Part shown: one piece after another, positions 35,718 through 44,840 of the stretch | Numbering within the stretch: position 1 is the stretch's first letter | How the letters are laid out: the number at the start of each line of letters is the position of its first letter | NCBI GenBank assembly: GCA_005776585.1 | Contig: SXOX01000290.1 | Span: 1-51,625, forward strand | DNA from: Pseudomonadota bacterium | GTDB lineage: Bacteria > Myxococcota_A > UBA9042 > GCA-2863065 | Length of the DNA stretch: 51,625 bases | Reading direction: 5' to 3' | Made by a program: the position numbers and the translations under genes | Notes under the pieces: model-generated | The model's input: only the letters and a program-made list of their open reading frames with translations | Database searches by the model: none | Told to the model about the DNA's origin: nothing

Positions 35718-35746
35718 TGGCGGGTCGCGACCGCTCTACGTACACT
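35718..35746 (+). promoter_or_regulatory. Possible promoter of the 35770 gene
   Basis: TACACT (35741-35746) lies 17 bases after a weak -35 (TGGCGG, 35718-35723), placing a start about 17 bases before the ribosome binding site AAAGGGG. The -10 hexamer is identical to that before the gene at 18466. Confidence 0.33.
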
Positions 35747-35769
35747 CGGCTCCGGAAAGGGGACCTCCC

Positions 35770-37650
35770 ATGAGAACAGAGCGCGCACTTCGAGTGACAG
35801 GTCTACTGCTGACGTTGGTTGCCTGTGGCGGAGACTTGCCCGGGACGGCGACCGACGTGACGACGGTGCTCGACGGCGCCGGGCAGTTCGTGGGACCCGA
35901 CGGAGGGGCGAGTGGCGGCTCCGGTGCGGGCGCGGGGAAGGACGGACTCGGCGCCGCGGATGGCAGCCTGGCGGGTGGCGGCAGCGGCGGCGGTAGCGGG
36001 GGCGGCAGCGGCGGCGGCAGTGGGGGTGGCGGTGGGGGCGGCAGTGGGGGCGGCAGTGGGGGCGGCAGGGGGGGTGGCAGTGGGGGTGGCAGTGGCGGCG
36101 GTAGCGGGGGCGGGGGAGCGACGGCGGACGCAGGATGTAGTACTGCGCCAACGTCGGAGGACCCGTGTGAGACCTGCACGTGCACCGCTGGGAAGGTCGT
36201 CTGCGTGCCCGTCGCGATTGGCACCGCGTGTCCGGCCACCGACTGCTGTGTCCAGACCGCCACGTGCCAGAAGTGTCCAGCGGGAAAAGAATGCGCGCCG
36301 TCGGGGATGGTCTGCCTCGGCAAGGCGGTCGTTCCATGTGACGACGGAAACCCCTGCACGGTATCGAAGGCCACCTGTGAGTCGGGCAAGTGCAACTGCG
36401 CGCATGACGCCGCGAAGGACGGTACGGCCTGTAAGGCGGACCCGAACGCCTGCACGGCCGGCGACCTGTGCCAGAGCGGACAGTGTCTCGCCGGCGCGGC
36501 GCTTCCCGACGAGGACGGCAACCCGTGCACGACGGGCGTCTGTATCAAGGGCGCCATCGTACAGCAGCCAATCGCTGGCGCCTGCGAGGACGGAGATGCT
36601 TGTACAACGAACGATACGTGCGCCAAAGGCGTCTGCACCGCCGGACCCACGGTCACGTGCGTCGTCGGTTCGTGTGCCGTCTCGGCGACCTGCATCGCGG
36701 CGCAAGGCGGCTGCGTCGCGACGCCCAAGCTCGACGGGGCGCCGTGCGGTGACACCTCGGCGTGCGGCGACGGCGCCTGCATCGCGGGAGTCTGCGCGCC
36801 CAAGGCGACGACCTGCGCGGACGCGGTCGCCTGCACCGTCGATCAGTGCGTTCCGGGGACCGGCTGCGTCAACACGCCGAGCAACGCGCTGTGCGACGAT
36901 CAGGACCCGTGCACGGGCGACGCGTGTACGACCATGGTCGGAGATGGCTGCACCCACGTGCACGTCCCAAGCGCGTGCGACGATGGCAGCTACTGCACTA
37001 CGAACGACCAGTGTGCAGCCGGCAAGTGCGTCGGTGGCGCCGCGCCTGACTGCGACGACTTGAACGAGTGCACCAACGACAGCTGCGACCCGACGCAGGG
37101 CTGCATCCATCCGAAGGTCGACGGTTGCTTCCACTATGCGCTCGCGCCGTGGGACGTGACGATGAGCGCGAGCGTCACCGGCCTCACCTGCGACGGTGCA
37201 TCGTCGGCGACCGCCAGCTGCCCCGAGGGCTGGGTCGCCGTCGGGCTCGAGGGCAACGTCAGCCAGTGGATCGACTCCATCGCGCTGCGCTGCCAGAAGC
37301 TCGAGAAGACCGGCAAGCTCACCGGGTTGACCACGACCGCGGAGCTGGCGGCGGTCGGCGTTGGGACGAAGCAGACCGCCAAGGACTGCCCCGAAGGCCA
37401 GCTGCTCGTCGGCAGTGACACCGGCGCGGGCGTGTGGGTCGACCGCATCGTCGGCTGGTGCCACACGGCCGCCGTTGCCGCGGATGCGCCCGGCGGTGCG
37501 ACGTCAAAGGCTCCGCCGCTGGGGGTCGACAACGCCACGCTCACAGAGCAGCCATGCCCTCCGGGGTATGTGATCACGGGCGTCTCGACCCACTACATTC
37601 CGTCTCCGTGCGAGCTCTCGTGGCGCTGCACGCGCCTGTACAAAGAATGA
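35770..37650 (+). CDS. Cys-rich lipoprotein with Gly-Ser linker and three CPxG repeats
   Basis: 626 residues. The lipobox is TLVAC (Cys19). Residues about 67-117 are an almost pure Gly/Ser run (GGGS units). A Cys-rich module follows ([13 protein letters not shown]...CATCQKC type), shared with the next gene, and then CDDGxxCT units as in the 6461 protein. The last 170 residues contain three copies of a short element, [29 protein letters not shown] and [14 protein letters not shown], each followed by a Cys-ending strand (SIALRC, IVGWC, LSWRC). I do not know the family; it could be a carbohydrate- or protein-binding beta prism. Its stop overlaps the start of the next gene, so the two are coupled. 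Confidence 0.85.
   Translation: MRTERALRVTGLLLTLVACGGDLPGTATDVTTVLDGAGQFVGPDGGASGGSGAGAGKDGLGAADGSLAGGGSGGGSGGGSGGGSGGGGGGGSGGGSGGGRGGGSGGGSGGGSGGGGATADAGCSTAPTSEDPCETCTCTAGKVVCVPVAIGTACPATDCCVQTATCQKCPAGKECAPSGMVCLGKAVVPCDDGNPCTVSKATCESGKCNCAHDAAKDGTACKADPNACTAGDLCQSGQCLAGAALPDEDGNPCTTGVCIKGAIVQQPIAGACEDGDACTTNDTCAKGVCTAGPTVTCVVGSCAVSATCIAAQGGCVATPKLDGAPCGDTSACGDGACIAGVCAPKATTCADAVACTVDQCVPGTGCVNTPSNALCDDQDPCTGDACTTMVGDGCTHVHVPSACDDGSYCTTNDQCAAGKCVGGAAPDCDDLNECTNDSCDPTQGCIHPKVDGCFHYALAPWDVTMSASVTGLTCDGASSATASCPEGWVAVGLEGNVSQWIDSIALRCQKLEKTGKLTGLTTTAELAAVGVGTKQTAKDCPEGQLLVGSDTGAGVWVDRIVGWCHTAAVAADAPGGATSKAPPLGVDNATLTEQPCPPGYVITGVSTHYIPSPCELSWRCTRLYKE
35971..36117 (+). repeat. GGC/AGT-rich microsatellite coding a Gly-Ser linker
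   Basis: A run of nearly identical 12-base units (GGxGGCAGTGGG) codes GGGS repeats. One unit has Arg in place of Ser, and one lacks the Ser. Because every change of whole units keeps the frame, linker length can vary freely between strains. Confidence 0.85.
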
Positions 37651-39587
37651 GCGCCCAGCGGTCGATATGGCGCTGCGTCACGGTGGGAATCGCAGCATTT
37701 GGGCTTGGATGCGGCTCGACGACCGAGGTCCCGAGCGCGACGAGCGGCGCCGATGCTCCCACGGCCAACCTCGACGGCGGCGTGACGGGCGATACCGGAG
37801 ACCACGCCTCGGGTGCTTCCGGGGGGGCCGATGGACTTGCCGACGTGGCCGCTGAGCTGCCGCAGATCTCGGACGCCCCGGAGGAGCCCGGCGACCCAGG
37901 GCCTCCCGTCGCGTGTCCCTCACCCCTCGATCCCTGCGCGACCTGCCTCTGCCAAGGGGGCGAGGTCACGAGCTGCATCCCGCTTCCTGCGGGCGCTCCG
38001 TGCGACCCGCACGACTGCTGCGTCGCCAAGGCCACCTGCCAAAAGTGCACGCCGGGCACGTTCGGCTGCAACGACGCCCTGCTGGCCTGTCAAGGCGAGC
38101 CGGCGACGAGCTGCGACGACCAGCAGTCGTGCACCTACGACTCGGCCTCTTGCACCGGAGGGCAGTGTCAGTGTCTCCACCAGCTCCAGCCGGACGGCGC
38201 CTCGTGTCTGACCAACACGAGCGCGTGCCTCGCGCCCGGCGCGTGCCTGAAGGGCGTCTGTCAGGAGGGCGCGGCCCTACCGCTCGACGACGGCAATCCA
38301 TGCACGGAGGACGTGTGCAAGAACGGCCAGGTCGTCCATCAAATCGTGGCCAAAGACTGTGACGACGGCGATCCGTGCACCACGGGCGATAGCTGCAAGC
38401 TCGGGCAGTGCGTGCCCGCGAGCCTCGTCGTGTGCCCGGGTGGGCCCTGTATTGGCAACGCCTACTGCGATCCGACGACCGGCGCCTGCGCGCAGCTGCC
38501 CGCGCCCAATGGGACCGCATGTACCTCGACCGATCTCTGCGCGGTCGTAAGCGCCTGCAGCGGCGGCTACTGCACGACTATGGTCGTCAAGTCGTGCGAT
38601 GACCAGCAGTACTGCACCTACGACAGCTGCGACGGCGCGACCGGTGGCTGCGTGCACTCTCCCGTGGGCGATCAGACGGTGTGCGGACCCGGCCTCGCGT
38701 GTCAGGGCGGCAAGTGCCTTGCGGCGCCGCCGCAGTGGGCGCCCGGCGTGGGCTTCAGCGCGGCGACGCCCGGGCCCGGCGCTGCGGTCACGTGCCTCGT
38801 CACCGCGCCCAGCACCGATCCGGTCGGCGCGCCGATCACCTACGCCTTTGCGTGGCACGGACCGGGCGGCAAGGTCGTCCAGGGTGAGCTCCTGCCCGTG
38901 GGCACGACGAAGCCGTGTGAGACATGGACCTGCCAGGTCACGCCCAGCTCCGCGTCGGGCGTCGGTCAGACCGGCAAGGCCACGCTCACGGTGCTCGGGT
39001 TGTCCTGCAGCGGCTGCCCGGCGGCGGAGGATCTCGACGGCGACGGCGCGCTCGACGCGGGAGACAACTGCAAGACGGTGCCCAACCCGTACCAGCAGGA
39101 CAGCGATGGCGACGGCCTGGGCGATGCCTGTGATCCGTGTCTGCTCGACGGTCCGTGGGGCAGCGGCCTCTCCGGCTCGGGTTCGGCGAGCATGCTGTCG
39201 TTCTCCAATGCGACGCTCGGACCCTCCGGGCTCGCGGCGCTCGACGTGCTGCCCGGCGCGTCCCTGACGGCGACGTTCGACTACACCGTCGGCGGCTCGG
39301 AGTGCGCCGAGTGCCCGGGATGTGCCTCGCAGTCGGTCGCTGTGCTCGTGTCCGCGGGCGGCTGCGTGCCCGTGGCGATCCAACCGGTGTCGTGCCCCTA
39401 CGACGGCTCGGCCGGCTGCGCTGGGGGCACGACCGGCGCGGCATCCGTCACGTTCACGGCGCCGTCGTCGGGCACCTGGTTCCTCGCCCTCGTGCCCGCG
39501 ACCAGCCCCTCGTGCGCCGATGCAAAGCTCGCGATGCTGGCCGAGCCGCCGTACTGGAGTCGCCTCGTCGGGCTCTGCGTCAAGTAG
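37647..39587 (+). CDS. Cys-rich lipoprotein with thrombospondin type 3 repeats
   Basis: 646 residues from ATG 37647 (ATGA overlap). Lipobox AAFGLGC, then an Asp/Gly/Ala/Thr linker ([13 protein letters not shown]...). The Cys modules ([26 protein letters not shown]) match those of the gene upstream, so the two arose by duplication. CDDGDPCT units follow. Residues about 450-510 have [14 protein letters not shown] and [15 protein letters not shown], calcium-binding thrombospondin type 3 repeats, and a beta-rich C-terminal domain with GTWFLALVP ends the protein. Where its paralogue has the CPxG triplet, this one has a different C-terminal domain, so a common stalk carries two heads. Confidence 0.85.
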   Translation: MSAQRSIWRCVTVGIAAFGLGCGSTTEVPSATSGADAPTANLDGGVTGDTGDHASGASGGADGLADVAAELPQISDAPEEPGDPGPPVACPSPLDPCATCLCQGGEVTSCIPLPAGAPCDPHDCCVAKATCQKCTPGTFGCNDALLACQGEPATSCDDQQSCTYDSASCTGGQCQCLHQLQPDGASCLTNTSACLAPGACLKGVCQEGAALPLDDGNPCTEDVCKNGQVVHQIVAKDCDDGDPCTTGDSCKLGQCVPASLVVCPGGPCIGNAYCDPTTGACAQLPAPNGTACTSTDLCAVVSACSGGYCTTMVVKSCDDQQYCTYDSCDGATGGCVHSPVGDQTVCGPGLACQGGKCLAAPPQWAPGVGFSAATPGPGAAVTCLVTAPSTDPVGAPITYAFAWHGPGGKVVQGELLPVGTTKPCETWTCQVTPSSASGVGQTGKATLTVLGLSCSGCPAAEDLDGDGALDAGDNCKTVPNPYQQDSDGDGLGDACDPCLLDGPWGSGLSGSGSASMLSFSNATLGPSGLAALDVLPGASLTATFDYTVGGSECAECPGCASQSVAVLVSAGGCVPVAIQPVSCPYDGSAGCAGGTTGAASVTFTAPSSGTWFLALVPATSPSCADAKLAMLAEPPYWSRLVGLCVK

Positions 39588-39624
39588 CGCACCCCGGGCG
39601 GCATCTGCGCGATGTAGACAGGAT

Positions 39625-40197
39625 TCAGTCCCGCGCGCTGGAGGCGTCCGGACGTGACGTTTCCATGACCGCCATCGCGTTCCCAGAGGCGCCGACGTCC
39701 TCGGGCGCCTTGCGGTAGTGCTTCTTACGAAAGTCGTCCAGCTCGCAGGGGCGCACCGCGTCGGAGCGGTAGACGGCGCCCCACGCCACGGCTGCGATCG
39801 GCGTGCTCATGCCGGCCCAAGGCGTGACAATGTACCGAAACGCTCCGCCGTCGTCTGCGGGCTGCGCCTGAGCCCACGCGATGAGGGCGTCGCGCAGCTC
39901 GGGACAACCATCGGCGCAGGAGTAGAGGAGTACCACCCCGCCGTGCTCGAGGTTGTGGACGTAGTTCTCGGCGCGGACGGCGCGGTCGAAGACGCCCCAG
40001 GGGAGCCACTGTCCCCAGTGGTTGCCGCCACAGGGCGGGTTCGTGGCGTAGGTGACCGTCGTGTCCTGCGGCACGTGGAAGGCCTCGCCGACGGCGACGG
40101 CCTCGACTGTCGCCGCGCAGGGTGGTGGCGGCACGATTGGGAGATACCGCGCGGGCTCGCACCCGAGGAGCAGCAAGGTCATGAGCGGCCAGCGCAT
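39625..40197 (-). CDS. DUF3105-family lipoprotein
   Basis: 190 residues. Lipobox LLLLGC (Cys13). The DUF3105 core is clear: YATNPPCGGNHWGQW, then NYVHNLEHGGVVLLYSC, with conserved His and Cys residues that might bind a metal. DUF3105 proteins are secreted or membrane-anchored and have no proven function. It starts three bases after the DHH phosphoesterase stop, so the two form an operon. Confidence 0.88.
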   Translation of the reverse strand: MRWPLMTLLLLGCEPARYLPIVPPPPCAATVEAVAVGEAFHVPQDTTVTYATNPPCGGNHWGQWLPWGVFDRAVRAENYVHNLEHGGVVLLYSCADGCPELRDALIAWAQAQPADDGGAFRYIVTPWAGMSTPIAAVAWGAVYRSDAVRPCELDDFRKKHYRKAPEDVGASGNAMAVMETSRPDASSARD

Positions 40198-40200
40198 GAT

Positions 40201-41160
40201 TCAACTCGACGCGAGGAGGCCGGCGAGCTCTCGGGCCACGCCAACGGCGTCATGGATCGCGCTGGCCGGGAAGGTGACCCCGCCCACGACCGGGTGGCCG
40301 CCGCCACCACGTGCACGGCAGAGCTCGGCGAGGTCGTGCCGGCGCGCCTCCAGGCGCCAGGGGTTCGTGCCGACGCCGATCTTGGCCGCGTCTCGGGTTC
40401 GGAGGACCGAGACGACGTACGTGGCCTCCGGCGCCAGAAAATACGGCGCAAAGCGATTGTAGGCCACGTCCGCGCCATCGGGCGTCAGGTCGACCAGAAT
40501 GACGTCGCCGAGGTGCTCCATCCGATCGCGGAGGGTCGTGATCGTGCGCTGCTGTGCGGCCAGCAGCGGACGGAAGCGCGACTGGATCTCCGGAAGGCGT
40601 GCCGTGCCCTCGACGTCCCCTTCGGCGAGGCCGGCGACGATGCGGTCGGCCAGCGGGCCGTCCTCGACGTGCTCGAGCACCGTCATGAGCTGAAGCGCGG
40701 GCGCCTCGAGCGCCACCGCGGTGCGCGCATCCGGGAAGCGCGCCGTGTCGATGAGGTCGACCCAGCGCACGAGCTCGGCGAGCGGCGCCGCGTCGAAGCC
40801 GTGATGCTCCGACAGCATTCGCGCCATGTAACCCGCGCACGACGCCGCACGCGGATCCCAGTAGTGACGTGCCCCATGACGCACCTCGTAGACGGCGCGC
40901 TCTTCAGCAGTGATGAACGCGGTCTGGTGATGGTCGAACCACCAGTCGAGCCGTGGGTGTGCGCTGTAGCGAAAGTCGACGATGGCGTGGAGGTCGGCAT
41001 CGAAGACGCTCGGCGCGATGGGCACTGGCGCGCCGTGGGAGAGGCCCTGCAGCCGGAGCGGCCCGCGCGCGCCGAGGTGCAGCCGCGCAAACCGGGCGAA
41101 CACGGCCGCCGACGAGAACCCGTCGAAGCAGCGCCCGTGGTAGAGAATCTTGACCTGCAT
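40201..41160 (-). CDS. DHH/DHHA1 family phosphoesterase
   Basis: 319 residues from ATG 41160, with GGGAGG five bases upstream. Metal-binding motifs of the DHH family are in order: CFDGFSSA (Asp13), AIVDFRY (Asp62), and WWFDHHQTA (Asp76, His77, His78). The C-terminal DHHA1 domain has GGGGHPVVGGVTFP. Relatives are oligoribonucleases (NrnA) or cyclic dinucleotide phosphodiesterases; the length fits. Cytoplasmic, first gene of an operon with the DUF3105 lipoprotein, and divergent from the ferritin-like gene. Confidence 0.88.
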   Translation of the reverse strand: MQVKILYHGRCFDGFSSAAVFARFARLHLGARGPLRLQGLSHGAPVPIAPSVFDADLHAIVDFRYSAHPRLDWWFDHHQTAFITAEERAVYEVRHGARHYWDPRAASCAGYMARMLSEHHGFDAAPLAELVRWVDLIDTARFPDARTAVALEAPALQLMTVLEHVEDGPLADRIVAGLAEGDVEGTARLPEIQSRFRPLLAAQQRTITTLRDRMEHLGDVILVDLTPDGADVAYNRFAPYFLAPEATYVVSVLRTRDAAKIGVGTNPWRLEARRHDLAELCRARGGGGHPVVGGVTFPASAIHDAVGVARELAGLLASS

Positions 41161-41221
41161 CACGCCTCCCGACTCCAGCGTGGCACGCGCGACGTGGCTT
41201 CGCCAGCTTGACGTTGCATAG

Positions 41222-41262
41222 GGCGCCGTCATTGACTTTTTGGCGCCATTCTGTGCTACAAC
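41222..41262 (+). promoter_or_regulatory. Promoter region of the ferritin-like gene with paired GGCGCC palindromes
   Basis: TTGACT (41232-41237) and TACAAC (41257-41262) form a candidate sigma-70 promoter with a long 19-base spacer. GGCGCC occurs at 41222-41227 and again at 41242-41247, exactly 20 bases apart (two helical turns), flanking the -35 box. This spacing suggests an operator bound by a dimeric regulator on one face of the DNA. The long spacer would fit a promoter needing help. Confidence 0.4.
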
Positions 41263-41294
41263 CGACGCGGCGGCGGACGACTCAGGAGAACCCC

Positions 41295-42734
41295 ATGCGA
41301 GATTTCGAGCCACTTCGACGACGTATCCTGGCGGCGATGGGCATCTACGGCGTGTCCGTCGTGATGCCCGCGTGCGAGGGCAAGACAGAGGCCAAGGCCG
41401 CGGTGCAGACCGACGGCGGAACGACCGGTCAGATTGCCGACGGCGGCGGGACGACCGGCGATGGCGGCGGCACCGGCACGGCCGACGTGCCCGCCAAGCC
41501 GGAGACCAACGCACCGACGGACAACGGCCCCTCGGTCGACGCTGCCGCCGATCCCGGTGGCACGACCGGTGTCGATACCGCAATCGCCGACACGTCGCCG
41601 CCCGACGTGGCCCCGCAGGACGTCCCTGAGCCCTTGGACGCGGGTGCACCCGACATCGCCGCGACCGACGCGGGCGAGGACACGGCCGACGCCGGCTTGT
41701 GCTCCTTCGGCAAGCCCGAGTACGCCTGCTACACGGCCGCCAACCTCAAGGCGATGATCGAGAATCCGCCCATGGGTGGCGATGCGCCCAAGCCCGTCTA
41801 CACCGGTCCACTGCCACCAGCCGGCTGCCCCGAGCGTGAGCTCGTGCTCGACGGTTGTTGCAACGCCGCGGTCACGCCTGGCGTCATCGAAGGCGACACC
41901 TGCTGCTACTACCACTGTACGGGAGCGTGCTGCGGTCGGCCGTTGGAGGTCGCCGGCGAGGCGCGGGTCGCGCCGCTCGTGCCCTCCGCCGCGTGGCTCG
42001 ATCGGTCCGTCGCCTCCGTGGCCACCACGCTCACGCCCAAGCACGCGCGCGCGCTCGCTCAGACTTGGCGCGCCGACGCCCAGGACGAGCACGCGGCCAT
42101 CGCGAGCTTCATGCGCTTCGGGTTGGACCTGCTCGCTCTCGGCGCACCTCCAGAGCTCGTCCTTGACACCGCGCGCGCCACCGCCGACGAGGTCGCGCAC
42201 GCCCGCGCGTGCTTCGGCATCGCCGAGCGCCTCGACGGCGCCGAGATGGGCCCCGGCAAGCTCGACTGCACTGGCGTCGCCGCGCACGGCTCGCTTCGGG
42301 ACGCGGCGGTCGCTGCGGCACGCGAGGGTTGCGTTGGCGAGACCTTGGCCGCCATCTGCGCCTCGGCCGGCGTGCAGCACGTCACCGACTTGGAGCTTGC
42401 GGCCACACTCTCACGTATCGCTGCCGACGAGGCACGCCACGCGGAGCTGGCCTGGCGCTTCGTTGCCTGGGCCGTGCGTACCGGCGGGCCCACGGTGCGC
42501 CAGGCCGTGGCCGAGGTGTTTGCCCAGACGCTTGCCGCGGGCCCTGCGCCCGATACCCGCGAGGCGCTGCTCGTGGGCGTGCCGGACGACCTGCGCATCC
42601 AGTGGGGACGGCTCCCAGCGGGCGAGAGCGTGCGGCTCCGTCGGCGCGCGCTCGATGGCGTCATCGCGCCGTGCGTGGCCGAGCTGATGGGTCACCCTGA
42701 CCGCGCGACACCGGCACTGCTCGCACACGTGTAG
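41295..42734 (+). CDS. Exported ferritin-like lipoprotein
   Basis: 479 residues from ATG 41295, AGGAG upstream. The N-terminus (LRRRILAAMGIYGVSVVMPAC) combines a twin-arginine-like run with a possible lipobox, which would suit a metalloprotein folded before export. A low-complexity Asp/Gly/Thr/Pro linker (about 30-135) leads to a Cys-rich module (DGCCNAA, DTCCYYHCTGACC). The helical domain from about residue 250 holds two pairs of ferritin-type ligands: DEHAAIASF, DEVAHARACF, GETLAAI and DEARHAELAW. A diiron site for iron oxidation or redox is expected outside the cytoplasm. Known in Myxococcota as ferritin-like domain lipoproteins; the function is untested as far as I know. Confidence 0.85.
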   Translation: MRDFEPLRRRILAAMGIYGVSVVMPACEGKTEAKAAVQTDGGTTGQIADGGGTTGDGGGTGTADVPAKPETNAPTDNGPSVDAAADPGGTTGVDTAIADTSPPDVAPQDVPEPLDAGAPDIAATDAGEDTADAGLCSFGKPEYACYTAANLKAMIENPPMGGDAPKPVYTGPLPPAGCPERELVLDGCCNAAVTPGVIEGDTCCYYHCTGACCGRPLEVAGEARVAPLVPSAAWLDRSVASVATTLTPKHARALAQTWRADAQDEHAAIASFMRFGLDLLALGAPPELVLDTARATADEVAHARACFGIAERLDGAEMGPGKLDCTGVAAHGSLRDAAVAAAREGCVGETLAAICASAGVQHVTDLELAATLSRIAADEARHAELAWRFVAWAVRTGGPTVRQAVAEVFAQTLAAGPAPDTREALLVGVPDDLRIQWGRLPAGESVRLRRRALDGVIAPCVAELMGHPDRATPALLAHV

Positions 42735-42745
42735 GCTCGCCTCCT

Positions 42746-43240
42746 GTGAAGCCTCACTGCGTCCTGCTCCTCGTCGCGCTGACTTTGGCCTCGTCGCACT
42801 CGGCGGCGGTCGATCGACCCGAGCCACCGCCCGGGGTCGGCACCGCCGAGGCCCGCGCAAGGACCGTGGTCGATGCGCTACGCGCCGGCAAACCCGAGCT
42901 GGCCAACGCGTTCTTCTTCCCCGCCGCCGAGTTCGGCGAGGTCAAGGCGGCCAAGGATCCCGGCGCCATCTTCCGTCGGCTCATCGGCCTCTATCACGGG
43001 GACCTGCTGGCGCTCCGCAAGACCTTGAAGGACCCCGAGCACGTCGAGTTCGTGAGCTTCCGGCTGGCCAACGGGCGCAACTGGATCGAGCGCTTCAAGG
43101 AGGCCAACAAGCTGCCCTACTGGGCCGTCTATGGCTCCACCGTGATGCTGCGGGACGCAGGCCGCCTCGTGACGGTCAAGGTGCGCGTGATGATCTCCTG
43201 GAAGGGTCAGTGGGTCGTGACGCACCTCACGCGGAAGTAG
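42746..43240 (+). CDS. Small secreted protein of unknown function
   Basis: 164 residues from GTG 42746, eleven bases after the ferritin-like gene. Signal peptide CVLLLVALTLASSHSAA. The mature part (RTVVDALRAGKPELANAFF, FRRLIGLYHGDLLALRKTL, then strands VEFVSFRLA, WAVYGSTVML, WVVTHLTRK) has the helix-then-sheet order of small NTF2-like folds. I do not recognise the family. Co-transcription with the ferritin-like gene is likely. It converges on the VapBC pair. Confidence 0.7.
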   Translation: MKPHCVLLLVALTLASSHSAAVDRPEPPPGVGTAEARARTVVDALRAGKPELANAFFFPAAEFGEVKAAKDPGAIFRRLIGLYHGDLLALRKTLKDPEHVEFVSFRLANGRNWIERFKEANKLPYWAVYGSTVMLRDAGRLVTVKVRVMISWKGQWVVTHLTRK

Positions 43241-43255
43241 CCAGTCCACGCCTTC

Positions 43256-43684
43256 TTACTGCAACGGATTCGTAAAGCGCAGGCCCTGGAAACGCGCGAA
43301 GTCCCGGTCGGTCGAGCACAACAGTGCTCCATGCTCCAGCGCGATGGCGGCAAGGTGCGCGTCGGTCGCCAGATTTCCGCGCGCCTGAGCGGCCGGGAGC
43401 AGGCCTCTGAGGATCTCCCAATGCCGCGGGCCAGCGTTGACGACTTGGACGCACGGAAGCGCCAGCCACGAATCGACATGCGCGACGGCCTCGGACAGCG
43501 TGAGTGGGTCGGGAAAAGCGCGTGGATTGGTCCCAATGCGTACGTAGGCCACGAGCGTCACCCAGGCGAGACCCACGGGCTCGGGCGCAGAGAGCGTCGC
43601 TTCGAGCCAAGCGCGGGCCGCGGCGTGGGCCGAAAATGATGGATTGTAGGCGTACAGCAAGAGGTTGGCGTCGATGAGCCTCAT
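43256..43684 (-). CDS. vapC: PIN domain toxin (VapC)
   Basis: 142 residues. Asp5 (LIDANLLLYAYN), Asp108 (LATDAHLAA) and Asp126/128 (STDRDF) are present. The usual Glu after the first helix is replaced in VTLVAYVRIGTNPRAF, as is normal for the VapC subgroup with the TNPRxF motif. Four-base overlap with the antitoxin gene upstream. Second PIN module in the window and clearly different from the one at 29300. Confidence 0.9.
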   Translation of the reverse strand: MRLIDANLLLYAYNPSFSAHAAARAWLEATLSAPEPVGLAWVTLVAYVRIGTNPRAFPDPLTLSEAVAHVDSWLALPCVQVVNAGPRHWEILRGLLPAAQARGNLATDAHLAAIALEHGALLCSTDRDFARFQGLRFTNPLQ

Positions 43685-43926
43685 CGCGCCGACGGCCCGT
43701 CGAGCCGCTCCAGGAGGTCACCGACGTCGTCGTAATCGAGCCCCGGTCTCACTCCGAGCGGTCGAGCCTGAACGATGAACGGCGGCGTCGCGCGACGCTC
43801 GCTGCGCGCTAGAAGTCCTTGCTCCAGGAGCGCATTGACGGCTTCCTTGAACGTCCATCCCATCCGGCGTTGCTCCGCCAAGAGACGGGCTGCGAGAGGG
43901 TCATCGATGGTAATCGTGGTGCGCAT
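43681..43926 (-). CDS. vapB: Ribbon-helix-helix antitoxin (VapB)
   Basis: 81 residues from ATG 43926; an ATG at 43929 is directly before it, and CAGG precedes both. The N-terminus RTTITIDDPLAARLLAEQRR and GWTFKEAVNALLEQGL is the ribbon-helix-helix of VapB antitoxins of the DUF2191 kind. The C-terminal tail PPFIVQARPLGVRPGLDYDD would bind the toxin. It differs in fold from the AbrB-type VapB at 29049. Confidence 0.88.
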   Translation of the reverse strand: MRTTITIDDPLAARLLAEQRRMGWTFKEAVNALLEQGLLARSERRATPPFIVQARPLGVRPGLDYDDVGDLLERLDGPSAR

Positions 43927-43936
43927 CATCCTGATG

Positions 43937-44332
43937 CTAGGAGCGAAGCATCGTGATGTCAACCCGCAGCTCCAGCCGGAGGAGGCCCGGTTGTCCCGCC
44001 TCGGCCGTGTGCTTCCCATGGAGCGCGACGACATCACTTGGCGTGAAGTTGCCGAGCTTGGGGCTGGCCACGTTGACGTTGAGTGGCGAGGACGTACCCA
44101 AGTGCGGTAACCCGTCTGGGGCGACCTTGTAGTCGCGGACATCGCGCACGCCGACGAGCGGGACGCTCGCCGGGAAGCGCCGCGGTCGCTGCACGTCGAC
44201 GACGAAGTAAGCGTTGGACGCCACGAGCGGCGCAACCTCCGGGAGGCGTGCCATCGACGGCAGCGTGTGGTGGCAGCCGGGGTCGTTCGGACCGGCGGCG
44301 TTGAACCAGCGCACGCGGGAAGGGTAGCTCAC
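43937..44332 (-). CDS. Hypothetical protein, possibly a gene fragment
   Basis: 131 residues from GTG 44332. Third codon positions are strongly G/C, so this frame was clearly under coding selection. The protein (RWFNAAGPNDPGCHHTLPSM, SNAYFVVDVQRPRRFPAS, LPHLGTSSPLNVN) matches no family known to me. The same bias continues upstream of the GTG to a stop near 44400, through a Cys-bearing stretch (CEGATDACADCTLPLRP) without any start codon. This makes it likely that the gene has lost its 5' end. It ends ten bases before the vapB start and overlaps nothing. Confidence 0.45.
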   Translation of the reverse strand: MSYPSRVRWFNAAGPNDPGCHHTLPSMARLPEVAPLVASNAYFVVDVQRPRRFPASVPLVGVRDVRDYKVAPDGLPHLGTSSPLNVNVASPKLGNFTPSDVVALHGKHTAEAGQPGLLRLELRVDITMLRS

Positions 44333-44408
44333 TTCCGGCCGCAGGGGGAGGGTGCAGTCGGCGCACGCATCCGTTGCGCCCTCGCACGATTGCGCGTAGG
44401 GTCACTCC

Positions 44409-44840
44409 ATGATCGCGACTTCACAGAGGAACGTGCGTGGCGGGGCCCTGGTGCTGCTGTTGGGCGTTGGCGCCTGCCAGGCCGAGACGGACCTGACCGA
44501 GAGCCCCAGCGGGGCTGCCGTGCAGAGCGCCGACGAGACGGCGCCCGTCTGGCCCGAGGGCGCGGTCATGCAAATTACGCAAGCCGGTGAGACGCACCTC
44601 GCGCTGCGATGGACACCCGCGTCGGACGATTCGGGGCGCGTGCGCTACCGCGTCTCGGCGAACGGGTTGCCGCCGCTGGAGGTCGATGGGACTTCGACAT
44701 TGCTGACGGGGCTGACGTCAGGGACGGCGGTGGCCATCGACGTCCGCGCGGTCGATGGCGCGGGCAACGAGAGCGGCGGTCCGATGGTGATCGCCTCGAC
44801 CGCGGCGGCGTGTGTGGCGCTGCGCGTGGGGCGCCGGTAG
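44409..44840 (+). CDS. Lipoprotein with a fibronectin type III domain
   Basis: 143 residues. Lipobox LLLGVGAC (Cys23). After a short linker the chain follows the fibronectin III pattern: HLALRWTPASDDSGRVRYRV, LPPLEVDGTST, and SGTAVAIDVRAVDGAGN. The last residues (CVALRVGRR) are out of character and the stop is followed by no terminator. Probably a surface-exposed binding domain. It is alone on this strand, between the fragment and the Rhs locus. Confidence 0.75.
   Translation: MIATSQRNVRGGALVLLLGVGACQAETDLTESPSGAAVQSADETAPVWPEGAVMQITQAGETHLALRWTPASDDSGRVRYRVSANGLPPLEVDGTSTLLTGLTSGTAVAIDVRAVDGAGNESGGPMVIASTAAACVALRVGRR

Noticed and set aside
35605-35745. N-terminal extension of the CDP-alcohol enzyme from GTG 35745
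   Set aside because: Would place the start on the divergent -10 box and add a low-complexity tail; kept only as an alternative start.
33728-36337. One 869-residue reading frame spanning the HAD gene and far upstream
   Set aside because: Only the last 233 residues are HAD-like. The rest is Arg/Pro/His-rich out-of-frame sequence across two other genes.
35803-37464. Long minus-strand frame opposite the 35770 gene
   Set aside because: Shadow of a GC-rich Cys-repeat gene; no signal, no domain, Arg/Ala-rich composition.
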